From Tomocerus qinae (Eukaryota; Arthropoda; Collembola; Entomobryomorpha; Tomoceridae), in the NCBI GenBank assembly GCA_020055645.1, contig CM034550.1, forward strand, positions 13,157,001 through 13,221,000: 64,000 bases of DNA, written 5' to 3'. This document shows, one piece after another, positions 46,996-61,400 of this stretch (positions are counted from its first letter, which is position 1; every line of letters starts with the position of its first letter). A program made the translations under genes and the position numbers. The notes beneath the pieces are model-generated. The model did not search any database. It saw nothing but the letters and a program-made list of their open reading frames with translations, and was not told the origin of the DNA.

Positions 46996-49900
46996 GTCAC
47001 AGCCTTAATGTTATTCTGTGATACATTTCCTTACAAACGTGTGTCGACCTAATACCTCTAGTGTTTGAATACGTTCCCTTCGTACTATTCTCCGGCAGAC
47101 TACCTTTTAGATTACATCCCGATACGAAAACTAGGATAAGAAGCATTACTAACTTAGTAATTTGAAACCATTAGGTTAAATACTCTAGATAAGAACCCTT
47201 TCCCATAGCTTTGATGTTTAAAATATTTTATTCTACAATATATTTTAAGTCAGTACTGTACAATTGCATTTCAAATGCATTAATCAAACCTTCAAATAGG
47301 ATCCTTATTCCTGAAAAAGCCACCTTGGGTGAACAGCAGTACAAAATTAATTTCCCGTTTTAGTTTTGAGTAATTTTGAAATACATTTATGTGAAACGTT
47401 CAATACAGTATTGTTGACGCTAAGTGTTTTTTACTTAGAAATATTTTGTACTATTGTTAACCAAGCTTGCCGGCTCTCTGCACACATATTTCAGAAGATA
47501 CAGCAAATCTTTACTGTATGCCAAGTCTAGCATAGGCGTGGATAAAACTCAGAACGAAAATCATGAATATAATCCATATAAAAAAATAAACTTCACTATG
47601 GTATATGCAACCATTAGTATTTTTCGAAATGAAAACAAATCTTGGTCCGAATTCGTCCCATTTAGTCTGAATTCTTCTTGGTGTGAATTCGTGTGTAAAA
47701 TTGACAGTCTTATAGATCTGGCCCGTTCTAATAGTCTACTGATGTGTGTACTGTACATGGACGAAAGAAAAGAGCATAATATAGAAATGAGGATCAAAGA
47801 AATGTGGTAGCAGGTATTGAATTTCTAAGTACAACCACTCATCAGGTAGTTCTCATACTTCACTGATCCAGAATACTAGCAACCACCTACAAGACTTGTA
47901 ATTTTGGTCTAGAAGCAGTATAATGGAACGTACGACCAGCTAGCAAAGACAAAAGAGAGAAATTTCATCATTCTATGAGCTGAGAAGCTGATTCCAGATT
48001 AATAGTTATAATGTACAAAAAAGTTAATAGATCCTTTTACCTACGTTTTTCTAAGATAGATATTAAGTACAGCGCTAAATAAGTCGAGAGCAGTGTAAAC
48101 ACTTCCTGATTTGATCAATCAGCCAACTCATTTTCATTAATATTGGTATTCATAACAAATCAAGGTAACTGTATTCTGACTCGGAATACCATATTAGATA
48201 TTGTACAGAAAAGAAACTTGCAAAGACATCAGCAAACATTTACAGCGGGTCAAATCAAGTCAAGTCTGGTCACGACAACAACTTTCCTTGGCTTGACTAA
48301 CTGTTAAATTACAATTATACGGAGTTTGGACACTTGGTCCAAATCACACCCAAAAATCTGCCTGGGATAGTAAAAGCCAAGAATATTGGAATGACACTGA
48401 CTGACAATTCACACATTTGGGTTAGTGTGCAATGAATCTCTCTTTAGAAAACATTTCTTCTTCAAAAAATCAAACTAAATAAAATCCCTCTGTCAAATAT
48501 TTAAAAACTGTACAACAAACATAAAGAAAACTGCGTAAAAGATTTTTGTATACGCAAGCAGCAGGCGCAGGTGCCCGTTTAAATTTAACATTCATGATTG
48601 CTAAAGTCCTAATATGAAAATCTCAATTTTATTTATTTTTCGTAGACAAAAAAGGAATAAACGTTATTATGCAAAATGTGTAACTCCTAACTCAGAAATG
48701 CATGAACTCAGTTTACATTTAGCATGTATACCTAATAACAAAGGATTACCGTTTTCTGAATATTCGCATAATACTCAAATGCCAAATGGAAGGAAACTGG
48801 TTCTGAAAGATTTGGCACTATAGTCATTGGAGTTAGCTTCAAATCTCAGTCTGCAGATTTGGTACAAATTATTACACCGTATCTTCCAAAAGGAAATCTA
48901 CCACATTTACAAGTTTGGGTGACGTGAGCAGAATTTAATGAATTCCACTCTACAATGAGTTGTTTGTTGAACTAAATTTATGAAAACATGCATCTTTCTG
49001 TAAATTGGTACTTTGACATTGGGTAAACTCACAGGTGTGACAAATAATACATTCTACAGTCGTGTAAGCAATGCAATTCTAAAAAAATGATGATTTGTAT
49101 CATTAAATCAAATATTGACTTAATTTTAAAGTTCTTTATCTTCTATGGTCAGCAGAGTATAGAAAGTATTATATCCGATAAAAAAACGATAATGGTTAAT
49201 TGCAATTAGAATCTAATAGCATTGATAATTGTAATAACAATAAGAGAGTTAGCGAAGCCTAAAGAAATGTTAAGATGAATGAAGACACTCGGCTAGGTTA
49301 AAGGAAACATCAAAACGAAGATTAAAGTAATTACCTAAATAAATAGGGGATTTACTCAGATATACAAAATTCCTTTTGAGTAATAATAAATTGTGGATAA
49401 GCAGGATTTTATTATTGCAGTTATTTCGCATTTAAGTACTACTAAAGAGGATCATATAATGAATAGATATCCAAATAGGTAACGTATGGAAGATGTAACA
49501 TTGTACAGTAAGAAAAAAGTATATTGCACTATATAACCTGCTGACTAGATTAGGTTGGTTTGACTCTTTTGACCGTAACCTTAAGACTGAGACCGTGTTA
49601 ATGTTGACCCATAAAAACTTCCTTATGTCTTTTTCAGTCAGAAACAACAAGTTTACTTCACACAATGTGCATTCATATAGTTTACTTATACTTTCTATAT
49701 TATACGCATACCTACACGTTTGTGTAGTCCGTGCGAGCTAATTCATGCCATTTCTTGTAATGCCACAAGCTCTGATTATAGAAAGAAGTATTTTTACACC
49801 TCAAAATCTTAACGGATGACCGTAATTCATTTTCCTGTAAAGAAATGAAAATACAATAGTAAATATACAATATTTAGTAAATAGAAAAATCCCATTCGCT

Positions 49901-52900
49901 TCCCATTATCTTAATCTTATCTGTATTACAGGGATGCGAATGCGAACACACACATATTATTATCGTACATTTATTTATGCAGGCAACGTAAAGTTACCAT
50001 TAGCCTTAACACAGATCTACTTATACATTTGCCCTGCTTCAATTTGATTTACTGGCATTACGATCTTTTGTTTAGATTCAATTATAATACACGAGTCAAT
50101 CCAATGCAGTGCAATGCAAGGAAATCCTTTAATAAATAAATTGCTACAAGAATTTTCTTTGTATAAATACACTCCCTCCTTTTCAATATTGTTTTCCAAA
50201 ATGATAAGAAAAACTTTCTTCACGTTGTTCAACAAAAAAAAACAGTACAAGATTATTCTACAGATATGGTTTCGTGTTACTTCTATGTCCTTCTACAGAA
50301 AATAATGCATTTGGTCAGTGAAATCGAATGTCAAAATTACAGGTCAAAATAAGTTATCTGTGTTACGTAGACGAGAGTGCAAATATCAACAGCAATTGGA
50401 TGAAAGCCGCCATGAGATATGATGACCAAGTAGCCAGACCTGTTAACATTTGACAAAATGTTTTTGAATAATTTTCTATAAGGTTAAGGATATTTTGTAT
50501 ACGTGCTACTCATTTAGATTTACACAAAAGGAACGTGGTCTACAATGTTTGTAACAGAATATTGTTACTAGCAATTTAAAACTGCAATTTATTGTCCTAT
50601 CACATCATGCAAGCAAATGAGAAAAAGCAAGCACACTATTAAATTACCAACAAACTCGTACTTATTGATATTTCCTTTTCTAAACAATTTTTACTTTAAT
50701 TTCTTGTACATTGAAAGAATACCAACATGATCTGGGTGCGGTAAGAGAAAAACTGCAATTTTTCTGAAAGTTGCACTTGCCTTAAACATAAATTTTCCTT
50801 TCAGAACTCAATTCTACAATAATTTCTAATTTCTTAACTCATTTTAACATGAAATGACCATTTAGTTTCTGTCAGAGGTGTACCTACATAGAGATTAAGG
50901 TTTTAGCATTTTTTTAATTTATGAGGATTTCGCTTGTTGACTGACGTGACGAATTAGTCTCTCATTTATGTTGCTTTTGCCTACTCCAGTGATTTTGTGC
51001 AAATTAGTACGCACATGCTACTTACACACATACGCTGCTCTAAAATATAAACAAGAAGTTTTTTTTGAGGTCCTACCTAAATTATTGCACTTGCGGTAGT
51101 AAGTGCAAAATACTTACCGCACTAATGATAAGCCTTGAAGCAAAAGTCAGAGTAATGTTACATTTAGTCAAGTCTGTTGTGTGTACCAAATGCGAAATTC
51201 TTGATGCTGGGAGCTAAACGCAAGCTTATGACTCCACATTAATTGTGAGGATAATCTGCGAGGTGTAATTGCGTTTCCCAGATGCAAGGAAAAGTAAAGC
51301 CATTTACATTTGTTGTTACATACTATCTGTCTAGTCAAATACACAAAGGAGAAATAGTTTAACAGAACAGTTAGCTGAACTTAATTTGTACAAGCGAAGG
51401 AATATACCTACGTCATACATACCTATCCTCTTATGTGCATTATGCCTATGCACAAATGTGCGTCAAATCTTTGTGTATAGTCATTTTCAATGTAAATTAC
51501 CTTGTCAGACTATGCAGCATATTTAAAACACTCGCCTAGACAATCTGGATTTCGAATTATACCTACAGGTTCATAAGTTCAAGTTTGCATTGTTATTGCT
51601 TGAGCTTCCAATACTTAATTAATGATATTATTTAAATATATGTTTTTCTCTTTCATTTTTCCTTTGATTGTTCTCATATAAGAATAATTAGCATCTTATA
51701 GTATACACTAATATAAATAAATATTTTTCTGTAACAAAGGAAGTATTTATCGAGAAAGCTAACCTAAATTAAGAAAGATTTGCATATTGCAATCGCAGAT
51801 GGACTGATTATCGCTTCTAATTAGAAAAGTCATTCTGAAATTAAACAAATCAGACCATTCTAAAGAAAGTATGCATTCATTTGCCATTTTTTTAAAAAAT
51901 ATTTGAACCTTATTTTGACACACACCTATCTTATGACATTAAATATAATTTTGGAGGAGTACGATAATATAATAAATTGCTCACAAGTTGACAATAGAAT
52001 TGCGATATAAAACTAGTGAAAACTAGAATATGTCCTTGAGAAATCTCCAAATGAAAATCTTGATTTTGTGCAAATATAGTAAAAGATTTTAATTGCATGA
52101 ATTTGAAAATAAATGACAATCGAAAGGATTCTACACTTCCCTCCTTTCTTCTCCATACAATACTTAATATCCTTTAGTTTTAATTTGGATAGAAAAAAGA
52201 GAAATATGCCTGCATTTAATGGAGTTAGTGAATTTTGAGCGTGTAATCTAGTTTAGTTTGACATAATGGCAAGAAAATCCCATCATTGAAAAATAATTGA
52301 ATAGAATTCAAAGTCAAGGGTGAATGTCAGGACGAAAAAGAAAGTTTTATCAAAAGAAATGGTCCTTTTGCAGCCCTCGTCAGAGTAATTATTTTAATTG
52401 CACAATAAGAAGTTAAAACTTGATTCAAGCGTAAAGGTAGATAGTTACCCAGGAGTAATTGGCGAGGAGTAAAAGTAATGCAATTTGAAAGCATTTGCAC
52501 GAATTCATTTTCCGCAGTAGAATGTAGGTAAAACCACATTGATGATATAAAGAGACGTTTACTTACGAAATGCACGCGTTTGTTCAACTGCGGAAACTTC
52601 AAACCTACTTTAAATTGAAAAGGAAGTGAAACTAAAAGGCTGTCATGTCATGTCAAGTTATAAGTCAAAGTGATATACTGTGTCAAAAGGAATCTACTAG
52701 CCTAAGCATTAAATGTCGTCATCAACCAATCTCTGATTGCTGAAACATACTTTTGCACTGAAGTAGTATTACTGCATTTATCCTCATAAGGAATCATCTG
52801 GGACATTTTTTTGCTAATTTGCTCCAAGAAATGCAATATTGCTCACATCTCCTATCATAGCACATTATACTATAATCTTTTATCTTGTCTTGAGGCATCC

Positions 52901-54698
52901 TTTACCTCTATAGGGAACTTCCTTGCTTTATAGTACTATCTAAACCAACAACATATTCTTTTCTATCTCTATTAGCACATTTTACAATAACTTATTATTT
53001 GCTTCCTCTGACCATATTTACTATGTCATTTATTACTGGGAGTTATCTTGGCCCTTGCTTATAATAATGTAGGTATACTTACTCTGTAATGTAGGTGCGT
53101 TGCATTGTCTTCAAGATTTTAACTGTAATAAGGATTCCTATGTAAGAACATTGCGGAACTGAAATTAGTTCACTTCACCGTTCTCAGTTCACTTTCTTTG
53201 CGGATTCTGTGTCAGTGTCACTCTTTTCTGTCTTCTGCCTGCCCACACTTAATCACCAACTCGACTTTTCTAAGTCAAATGAAGATGAGCAGGAAATCAA
53301 AAGATTTTCTTTGTCAACCTACTGTACCCATATCAATGTTTACAAACACAACTTCTCATTGTAAACCCACAAACCGCTCTACTACTCTAATAACTAATTA
53401 CCACTAAAAGATCGCACTTTGTTTTCATTGTTGATTGTTCCCTCTCAAGGATGTAACAGAAATCTCATTATTCAATTTTACCATTTTTGACATTTTCATT
53501 CTAATTATTTAAAGTGGGAGTCTTTGAAATCATCAACGAGTCGGAAAATCATTTATTTACATTACCATCATTGGTAGACATGAAATCTAGTTTAATCTAA
53601 GTAATTACAAGTATTTCATATTCCCAATGATTTTGAACGAAGGGGTTTCATGGATCGAAAACAATATCTATTGATCTTTGAAAGAAGCATTTAGCATTCC
53701 AGCCTATTATGAATGAAACGGCTTAATTGCTGTAAAAATTAGACCTAATAAACTAATAATTATTATTTGATGAAAATCAAGGACGCAAAGTTTGGGTGAA
53801 ATTCTATTAGAAGTTATTTCTAGCTATATTTAGCTACCTATTGAAATATGCCGTTAGTGTTTCCTTCATTCTTGATCTATTTACGCGATTACTAGAACGA
53901 TTTTTTAGGAGTTGGAAGAGTTACTCGATAAGTAAATAGGCAGTTGTACTTTAGCTACATTGTTACATAGAGATATGTTTTTATTGTTGGGATTGAAAGG
54001 TAAAATACATATAATCCGCCTCGTTGGGTTTAACAACTTAAAAATATCAAGGAATGGAAGCCATGAGGCTGTTAATGGCTTATCGTTAATTTTCATGTAT
54101 CTATTTGTTCAATTATTTTTGTGTAAAAAGAGAGGGCTTCACCTCTAAGACATGATGAAGGTAGTTCTGTCTCATATCTCTAATCAAACTGTAACAGTAG
54201 ACAGAATGAACATCAAAGCTTGGCAAACATCAGAGTCAGTGTTACAAATAAAGCATGTATTAATAGAGATCCCTATTTATTTTAACTTTCCTTGCTTCTG
54301 TGCTGATAGCACAATAAAAGTTTCTATTAATTGACACATTAAACATACCCAGTCGCTCGATTTTTAATCTGGTTTATTTTTCTAATCCCTTTTTTAGCAC
54401 TTTCCCGATCTGTTTACACTTTCATATGAAATTATGTGTACATGGTATTATTGTAATTGAACATGTAGTATTTAGGCACTAGTATTTTGCTATAAAACGC
54501 ATACTATGATAAAAGACATTGTTTACGATAAACAAGGTTGCACTTTCATTTGGGAAATAAACTGATTTTCTCAATTATTATCATTTTCTAAATTAAATGA
54601 ATCCGGTTTCTTTTTCCTGATGATTTCTTGTAGTAGTAAATTATCATAATATTGCGTGCTTAGCCAAATGAGATTAGTTTATGTAAAGATTTAAGCAA

Positions 54699-54953
54699 AC
54701 TATGTAGGGAAAACTAAAGAAACACGAAAATGGGAATTTTTTCTCAAAATAGCAAAAAATTTCGCGCTCCGCGCGATTATTTGCCATTTTTAGGCCATTT
54801 TTGACTCATTTCCTTCAAAAAACGCCAAAAATTTTCGCACTACGCGCGAATATATATACTTAAAATATCTATTGGAAATCTAGCCCCCTCCGAAACTCAG
54901 TTCTGCATACGTGCTTGCAGACTATGTAGGGAAAACTAAAGAAACACGAAAAT
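54699..54953 (-). mobile_element. Dispersed repeat element, copy B, with 33-bp direct-repeat flanks
   Basis: A core of about 189 bases (54732-54920) is the reverse complement of copy A at 38738-38890, with an extra block holding a second CGCGCG-type motif (TTTTCGCACTACGCGCGAAT). The core is bounded by two identical 33-base direct repeats, 54699-54731 and 54921-54953, which begin ACTATGTAGGGAAAACTAAA and end AACACGAAAAT. They read like a target-site duplication made on insertion. Such a long duplication is more usual for retroelements using nick-primed insertion than for cut-and-paste transposons. No reading frame is present. Confidence 0.85.
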
Positions 54954-57763
54954 CCGATTACCCAAACGCGTAAAACACTCTCTACTCTATTTCCAACGAT
55001 TTATGTCGCAGAATAAATTCACGCTGCATAAAGAATACAAACAAGGTGCACACTTCTTCAAATCGTAACACAATCATTTAGCATGCAAGAGTCTCAGAGC
55101 GTCAACACTCTCGTCTTAATTACATAGATATAAATTAATGCAAACTGTACAAAATAATACGCATCACATAGCGAAAATTCATCCCATCGTGCACACCACG
55201 ATTTTTTGGGTTAATTATTTATCACCATTGTGTTCTTCGTGTTTGTATCATGGGTTGATTCCTTGGAATTCGTTATACATACACAGACGATACATCGACC
55301 TAAGTAGAATGTCACAAAAAATTAGAGTAAACTGGACGTTACCGTCTCGTTTGGCCTAATAACCAAACTAAACATAAAATCTGCTTATTGAAGCAAACAA
55401 AAACTTTATTATTTCAAACGCACATACTAAAAAGTCTACCAAATATTACCACCCATTTTGTATCTGAGTAATTTCCTAATATAATATAACATGTTACAGT
55501 CTAAAATATTATAATCACTGTACTTATCTACACGATCATTTTTATGCTCTTTTAATTCTAAATAACACAACTCTCAGGATTTACTCACTAATGATGTTCT
55601 CGTATCGGTTTTGGAAAGAAAATGTATTACAGCATTAGTAGGTATAAAATATTGCAGGAAAATTTAAAAATTATTGAAAATCTGTATGAATATTTAAATG
55701 AAATTTTCACTACCATTGACACGTCTGTCTGTAGTGGTAGTAGTAAATATTTTTCATTAATATACATAATTTACTACTCATGACGATTTTGTGCGTAAAT
55801 ACATAAAATTTTGAGGAAAATACTGCCAAATGCACTTTTCCAGTAACAAATAACTTTTTATCCCCAAATTATCTGATTATGTCGTAATAAAAAATAATAA
55901 TCAATCTATCTACATATAAATTCTACTATTTATAATTTCTACATTATATTTCTTAAGTATTGCAAAAATAAACCAAATAATTGCAGTTTTTAAACTGTCC
56001 CTGTAATTTTACCACATTTTACTAATACAATTCTGCATTTTCAATTCCTGCACTGATTGTAAAGTGAATTTAGGGAGCCATATTAGATGGTTGTGTTTAG
56101 GGAATAAAAAAGTACTTCCTGTAACAAAATCATGATGCATGAGAGTAATAATACGTATTTTGAATGAAAAACGCGACTAATCTGGTCATAATAATAACAT
56201 CGAGCAATAAATAAGTAATATATCTACGCAAAAGCACATAAAGTAAGTGTATAATGCATATCTTATGACTGAAAAATCTAACATGGCTCTCTTACGTGTA
56301 TTTGAATGTGGAAGAGATATAGTTAGAACAGTAGAAAAAGCAAGTAAACCAAACCATTACATGAAGCAAGTGTCTCAAGTTCAAGTGTGTATATAGAATA
56401 GAAAACAATGCATAAAGTATTGATACGGTGTATCACAACAATAGATATTATAGGTAGCTTCTGAACATAATTATATACCTACTTATCCTGTATAGTAGCA
56501 AAGTTGACTGGGTTTATATTACGTATAGTAGATAAAAATGGTTAAAGCTCGATATGAAGAGTACGTCCCAATTAAAATATATAACAGGATGTTAATTACA
56601 AGTTACAAAGGGTTTAGATAGGTGAACACTAATATCACATTACCTAGTACACGAATGAATGAAAGAAATGAAACCCATGCCAAGTGAAGCTCCTAGATAG
56701 ATTGAGATAGCCAAAGAGATAGTCGTCACATCATCATAAGACAATATCGAGCAATTATAAGACAAAGTAAAGCACCCACACTTTCTTCTCCTATGCACAA
56801 ACCATATCAAAATCAGAAGACATGACATTACATGAAAAAGAATGATCGTAAAACAAACTAGCCTCCTAAGTGGCATCATTACAGAGTTTATCCCAGTTCT
56901 CATACTATATTCGAACAATGCAATAAAGTGGAAAATAAATGGCACGAGTATAATCATATAGAAACTAATGTGCACACAGGACAGTACACTATTAGTAGTT
57001 ATTAATTGCATTTCTCAAGATTTCTTTTGATTTTTCAATGTAAATAGACAATGGATGAGGAGTTTTTATAGAAATTACTATAGGTTGCAGTTGCATTAGG
57101 AATAAAAATAAATTGCTTTCTTTCCTCTAACACATTCTGAATTGTTGTTATAAGTATGGTGTCAATGTCAAGGAGTCAGTGTGTGCATTCTCATAATTTC
57201 TAAATGAATACCAAGTTACTAATAAGAAGCAGAGCAGAGGACTTTGCGATGCTTTACATTATAGATTGTGTGTATCTTTACATTAGTTACACACATTCAC
57301 ACACTTGCCAAACGATCCAGAATGAAAGAAGGCGTTCTTCTGGCTATATGTCTGTGTGTAAGTGTGTAAGTGATGTCTATATGGCGAGAAGAGAATAGAC
57401 AAGAGAGTTATAATTTATTGTTCAACAATGACCACTACAACAGCTATAAAGATATGAATCATTTTCTCTCTTTCTCTCATCCCCTTGTACTTTACCCCCG
57501 ATGGATTCTTTAATTGGCTTTTTCTCTTTGCGTGTGAGTGTATGCACCCAGCCAGCACTCTTCTATAGTACAGGAAAGAAAAAGATGAGGAGGCAATAAC
57601 CGGTTTCGTCTCCCCACTCGCGGAATCTCTGGCACATTTTAAGGGCGCGAATTCAGCGATGTGATTGCAGTCTGAGATCGACCGTCCTTGTGAATCTACC
57701 TCTCTTCTCTCCTCCAAATATTATATCAAAACTCGGAAAATATCCACAATAATCCTATTCAGG

Positions 57764-58439
57764 ATGAAATCCTTTGTGTCTGTGTTCGTAGTGTGCTTAG
57801 CATTCTGTGCTGTAGCTAAAGCGGGTACTAAATCCGGACATCATCACCAACAAGAAGCAGTTGCTGATCCTTCTTGGGGCAATGTTGGCAGAAGTGGATA
57901 TGGTGGATGGGGTGCGCTCATTTTACTGTGATTTATTTATTGTTTCTACATTATAAATATTAAATTCCGTACTATGATTTATTAAAGGAGGAGACTACGC
58001 TCTTCAAACCATTGTTTTCATCGGTCTTCCCTTGTTGATTCTTCCCTTGCTCTTCTTGTGGCCTTACATGTTGCACGGTGGACACGGACACGGACACGGG
58101 TAACAAAAAAATAACAAACTGTATTATTTATTTCATGGAAAATCAGTCAAATCACTGTAGTTAATGTTGATATCAGCTGAAAGTCTTAAAATCCGTTTCT
58201 TTTTTTCTAGATGGGGATGGGGCGGTGGCTACGGAGGTAAGCAATTTGTTGATTATTAATAAAATGACAGACTGAAGTAGATTCACAAAGGAAAATTGAA
58301 ATTCATTTTTCTAATCGTATTTTCAGGCGGATATGGAGGTGGATACGGAGGCGGATATGGCAGATCAGCTACCCAGTCTCAAGAAGCTATCCAAAGAAAG
58401 ACAGATCAACTTTCTTCACAAATTCTTCCCAAGCTCTAA
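57764..58439 (+). CDS. Glycine-rich secreted or membrane protein, member 1
   Basis: Four exons join in phase: 57764-57911, 57988-58099, 58211-58236 and 58327-58439, giving 132 residues. Order of parts: signal peptide (1-20, MKSFVSVFVVCLAFCAVAKA), a short His/Gln-rich stretch (SGHHHQQE), a hydrophobic segment at about 55-79 containing LLFLWPYML, a His-Gly run (GHGHGHG), a Gly/Tyr-rich repeat (GGYGGGYGGGYG) and a C-terminal amphipathic end QLSSQILPKL. The same order is seen in the gene at 63452. I do not recognise a named family; glycine-rich secreted proteins of arthropods are often cuticular or antimicrobial, but the conserved hydrophobic core points to something else. GTAAGT at 58443 and an acceptor ending at 58531 suggest an intron just past the stop codon. 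Confidence 0.85.
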
Positions 58440-61400
58440 ACAGTAAGTTTTCAGTACAATTTATTAAACAGGATAAATTAAGTCTGTGTGGAAGTTTTTG
58501 GAGGGAGTTACAAAAAATTTGTGATTTTCAGGATGCTTTTGCAAAGGAGAAGATAGGCTGTGAGGACGGAGAAAATGAAGCTCAATCCAAAGATGAAATC
58601 CAGTGATTAAGTTAACCTCTTTCAAGATTTTAACTCAACCATTTGGATTTCGGTTCTTGTTTCATACAAAAAGAATCAAGTGCCTATAATATACAATTGA
58701 ATCTGCTAGGAATCGTGTTACCTTATCCCTGTTCAACAATGACAAGTTTAATTTAATATTTTTCTATTTCTCATCTGTACCTACTACAGAACAAAGGCAT
58801 TAACTTATCTTCTCATCCGTCCGTTTTCCTACATCCCGTTATAATACGAATAACATAAAATACCTCCTTCCTGACCTTTACCTGTAACTAACATAACATA
58901 ACCGACTTTACTAACCTACCTACAAACAATCTTATCTGTGTTACTGGCTTTTTGGCATGTGTTTTTCAAATCACATTCATTAAGTTTTATTTCCCTATGA
59001 CTTGACTGACAAAAGTTGTTTACCCTGTTTTATACCCATAAATACTTTGATATTGCGTACTCGGACGATTAGCGGACAAATGAAATCGTTCTCTCTCAGG
59101 TTCTTACGTATTTTTGTATGTTACGCTCCTCGAATACATTATTTGTTATATTTATTGTTATTGTTTAACTGGAAAATGTGAATACGTTGTTGTATTGTTG
59201 TTAATCTTACAAAAAATAAAGTAAACATTGTAATATTTTTTAAAAACTTGTTTGTATGTAAATAGCACAGGGGTGAGTAACGCCATCGCTATTTACACTA
59301 CTGGATTCGCTTACCATAATAGACATTTCTTTCATCCCACTCAACTTTTAAAGTATATACTTAATAGTGATATTATGTTTTACTCACAACAGATAAGCTT
59401 TTCTTGAGTTGCTCAAGCCAGAAATGAGTTTCTCTTGTTTCACGAAATAAGAGAGTTTAATAGGTAACTATCAGTATCAAATTATAATTAACTACCTACT
59501 TAGTTAGGTCAGGAACATCTTGTTTCGAGAGAAAAGATAAAAACAGTTCAACTCTGCTCGCACTAAAAGTAGTAGTGTGGAACGACAGCCTTACTTTACT
59601 TGACATTAAGGCATGAACTGTGATATTAAAGGTTAACATAAATGCATCTTTTAGTATACATTTATGGTCAGTCAGAGCCAGACCAAGCCACACCTCAGAT
59701 TCACATTGTGAATCGAATCAGAAAATAACCTCAAGAAAAACACCACAATCCCTCTTACTACGGACTTAATTGTCTTAATTACTCTTTTGAACCAAATCCA
59801 CTCGTTTCTTTTACATTTTGGCACACACGACATACTGACAGCCGAAACGCATTGTTGAACAGAGCATCAAGAGAAATTATTCTTGCAATAACAATCAGAT
59901 CAGCTTCTAATTGAAATATTAGTCTATCCTACCTCCATCTTCGCTACTGGCGCAGAAAATCTATTTTCTACTTTACCATCCATACATGCATACTGTACAT
60001 ACCTATTTCATGTACGATCTTATATACATTTATATTTGGGCAAACCCACCCACATCAATAGACACACGTCAAAAATTCCTCAATGAAAGTAGACAGAGCG
60101 TGATATGGATTTCTATATCTGATATTGATAAATGCGAAAATTCGATTACCATCTCCTTTTCATGTACGATATCTAAACGAACTGACCTCACTCGCGATTG
60201 CGAGTAATTAAATATTTACCCCTACAATTTTATCATGTACAATCCTATGCGAAATTAAATTCAATTCCACCATACACACCCTTGCTTGTTTTAATTCAAT
60301 TCTTTCTCTTAAAATCAAGGGGATCATGATAATAATGAATACTGTATGACAATATCCAATGTGGACTGTCGATAACTAAGTAATCTTCAGTCTTCAAGTG
60401 AAATACCCAACAGAATGAAAATTTATCTGTAGTTTGTAATGAATTACACCAATAATTGAATTTGGGCTTTTCACCTTGTGGGGTGCACTAATGTAACTCT
60501 TATTTACTTGTGATTTATTAGGTAGGATATTTACAAAAATCTTTCAATATTTTTTGTAGAAAAATGAACTGATTGCGAGGAAAAATGTGTGCAAGGTAAA
60601 GAAGATGTAACAATAGTTAAAATGATTTTCTCGTAACAGTGCAAACGGGAAAAAGTATTTGGTTTAGTTAATAAATTCGTGAGATACTACAAATGAATCA
60701 ATCCATGGAATAAGATCAAAACGTTTATTAGAGATTAGTAGGATGGTCAAAAGTCATGTTTGTATTTACTTAGCATAGAATTCCTCGAAAATTCTTTGCC
60801 CATATAGGATAAGAATACAATTTAATGGTTGAACCTACAAAATAATTCAATAGTATGCCTAGAGTGAGTACGCACCATAAGATTAGAGATAATCACGCAT
60901 ATCTCGTACGGATTTTATTACACGTACACATATGGATTGATACTTTATGTGAGTATACATAAAAAGAACATTTACAGTGCCTACTCTACTTAAATAACTG
61001 TTTATTTACTATATGTAAAGTAGTGTATGCATAACTATTGAATATCTTGATGTAAAACTAACCCAAAGTAAGTTAACACACATGTTTACAAATAAACAAC
61101 TCAATTCTCTGTCGAATTTAGGTCAAGACAAGAAAGCGGTGTCTTCATGTCAACTTAGGGTAGATAAATAAAGATGACTACCCGATATCTTTAATTAATA
61201 GCATGAATTAGCTCAGCAATCTGTATTTACTCAGTTATCGTATCCTGTTGGCCGAAGAAGGTAGGTAGCTTGTGCCGTACCTATTCGTTACTAAATTGCA
61301 CATTTACTTGCATACTCCGTATCAATTCAGAACAGAGCAAATCCTGCTTTTAACGACGCTAGTGATATGTTTAAACCAAATCAAGGTAAGTAAGTTTGAA

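Larger units (their letters stand above)
46809..57763. other. Long gene-poor region
   Basis: About 11 kb. It starts with the 3' untranslated region of paralog 3 (AATAAA at 46990-46995). Open frames up to about 120 codons exist (47454-47810 on plus, 56640-57011 on minus), but none shows a known domain. A dispersed repeat sits at 54732-54920. The right end should hold the promoter of the first glycine-rich gene. Distal regulatory DNA or a missed gene with short exons cannot be excluded. Confidence 0.5.

Noticed and set aside
47454-47810. Frame of 118 codons on the plus strand
   Set aside because: It has no ATG at its listed beginning, no domain, and its composition matches the flanking non-coding DNA.
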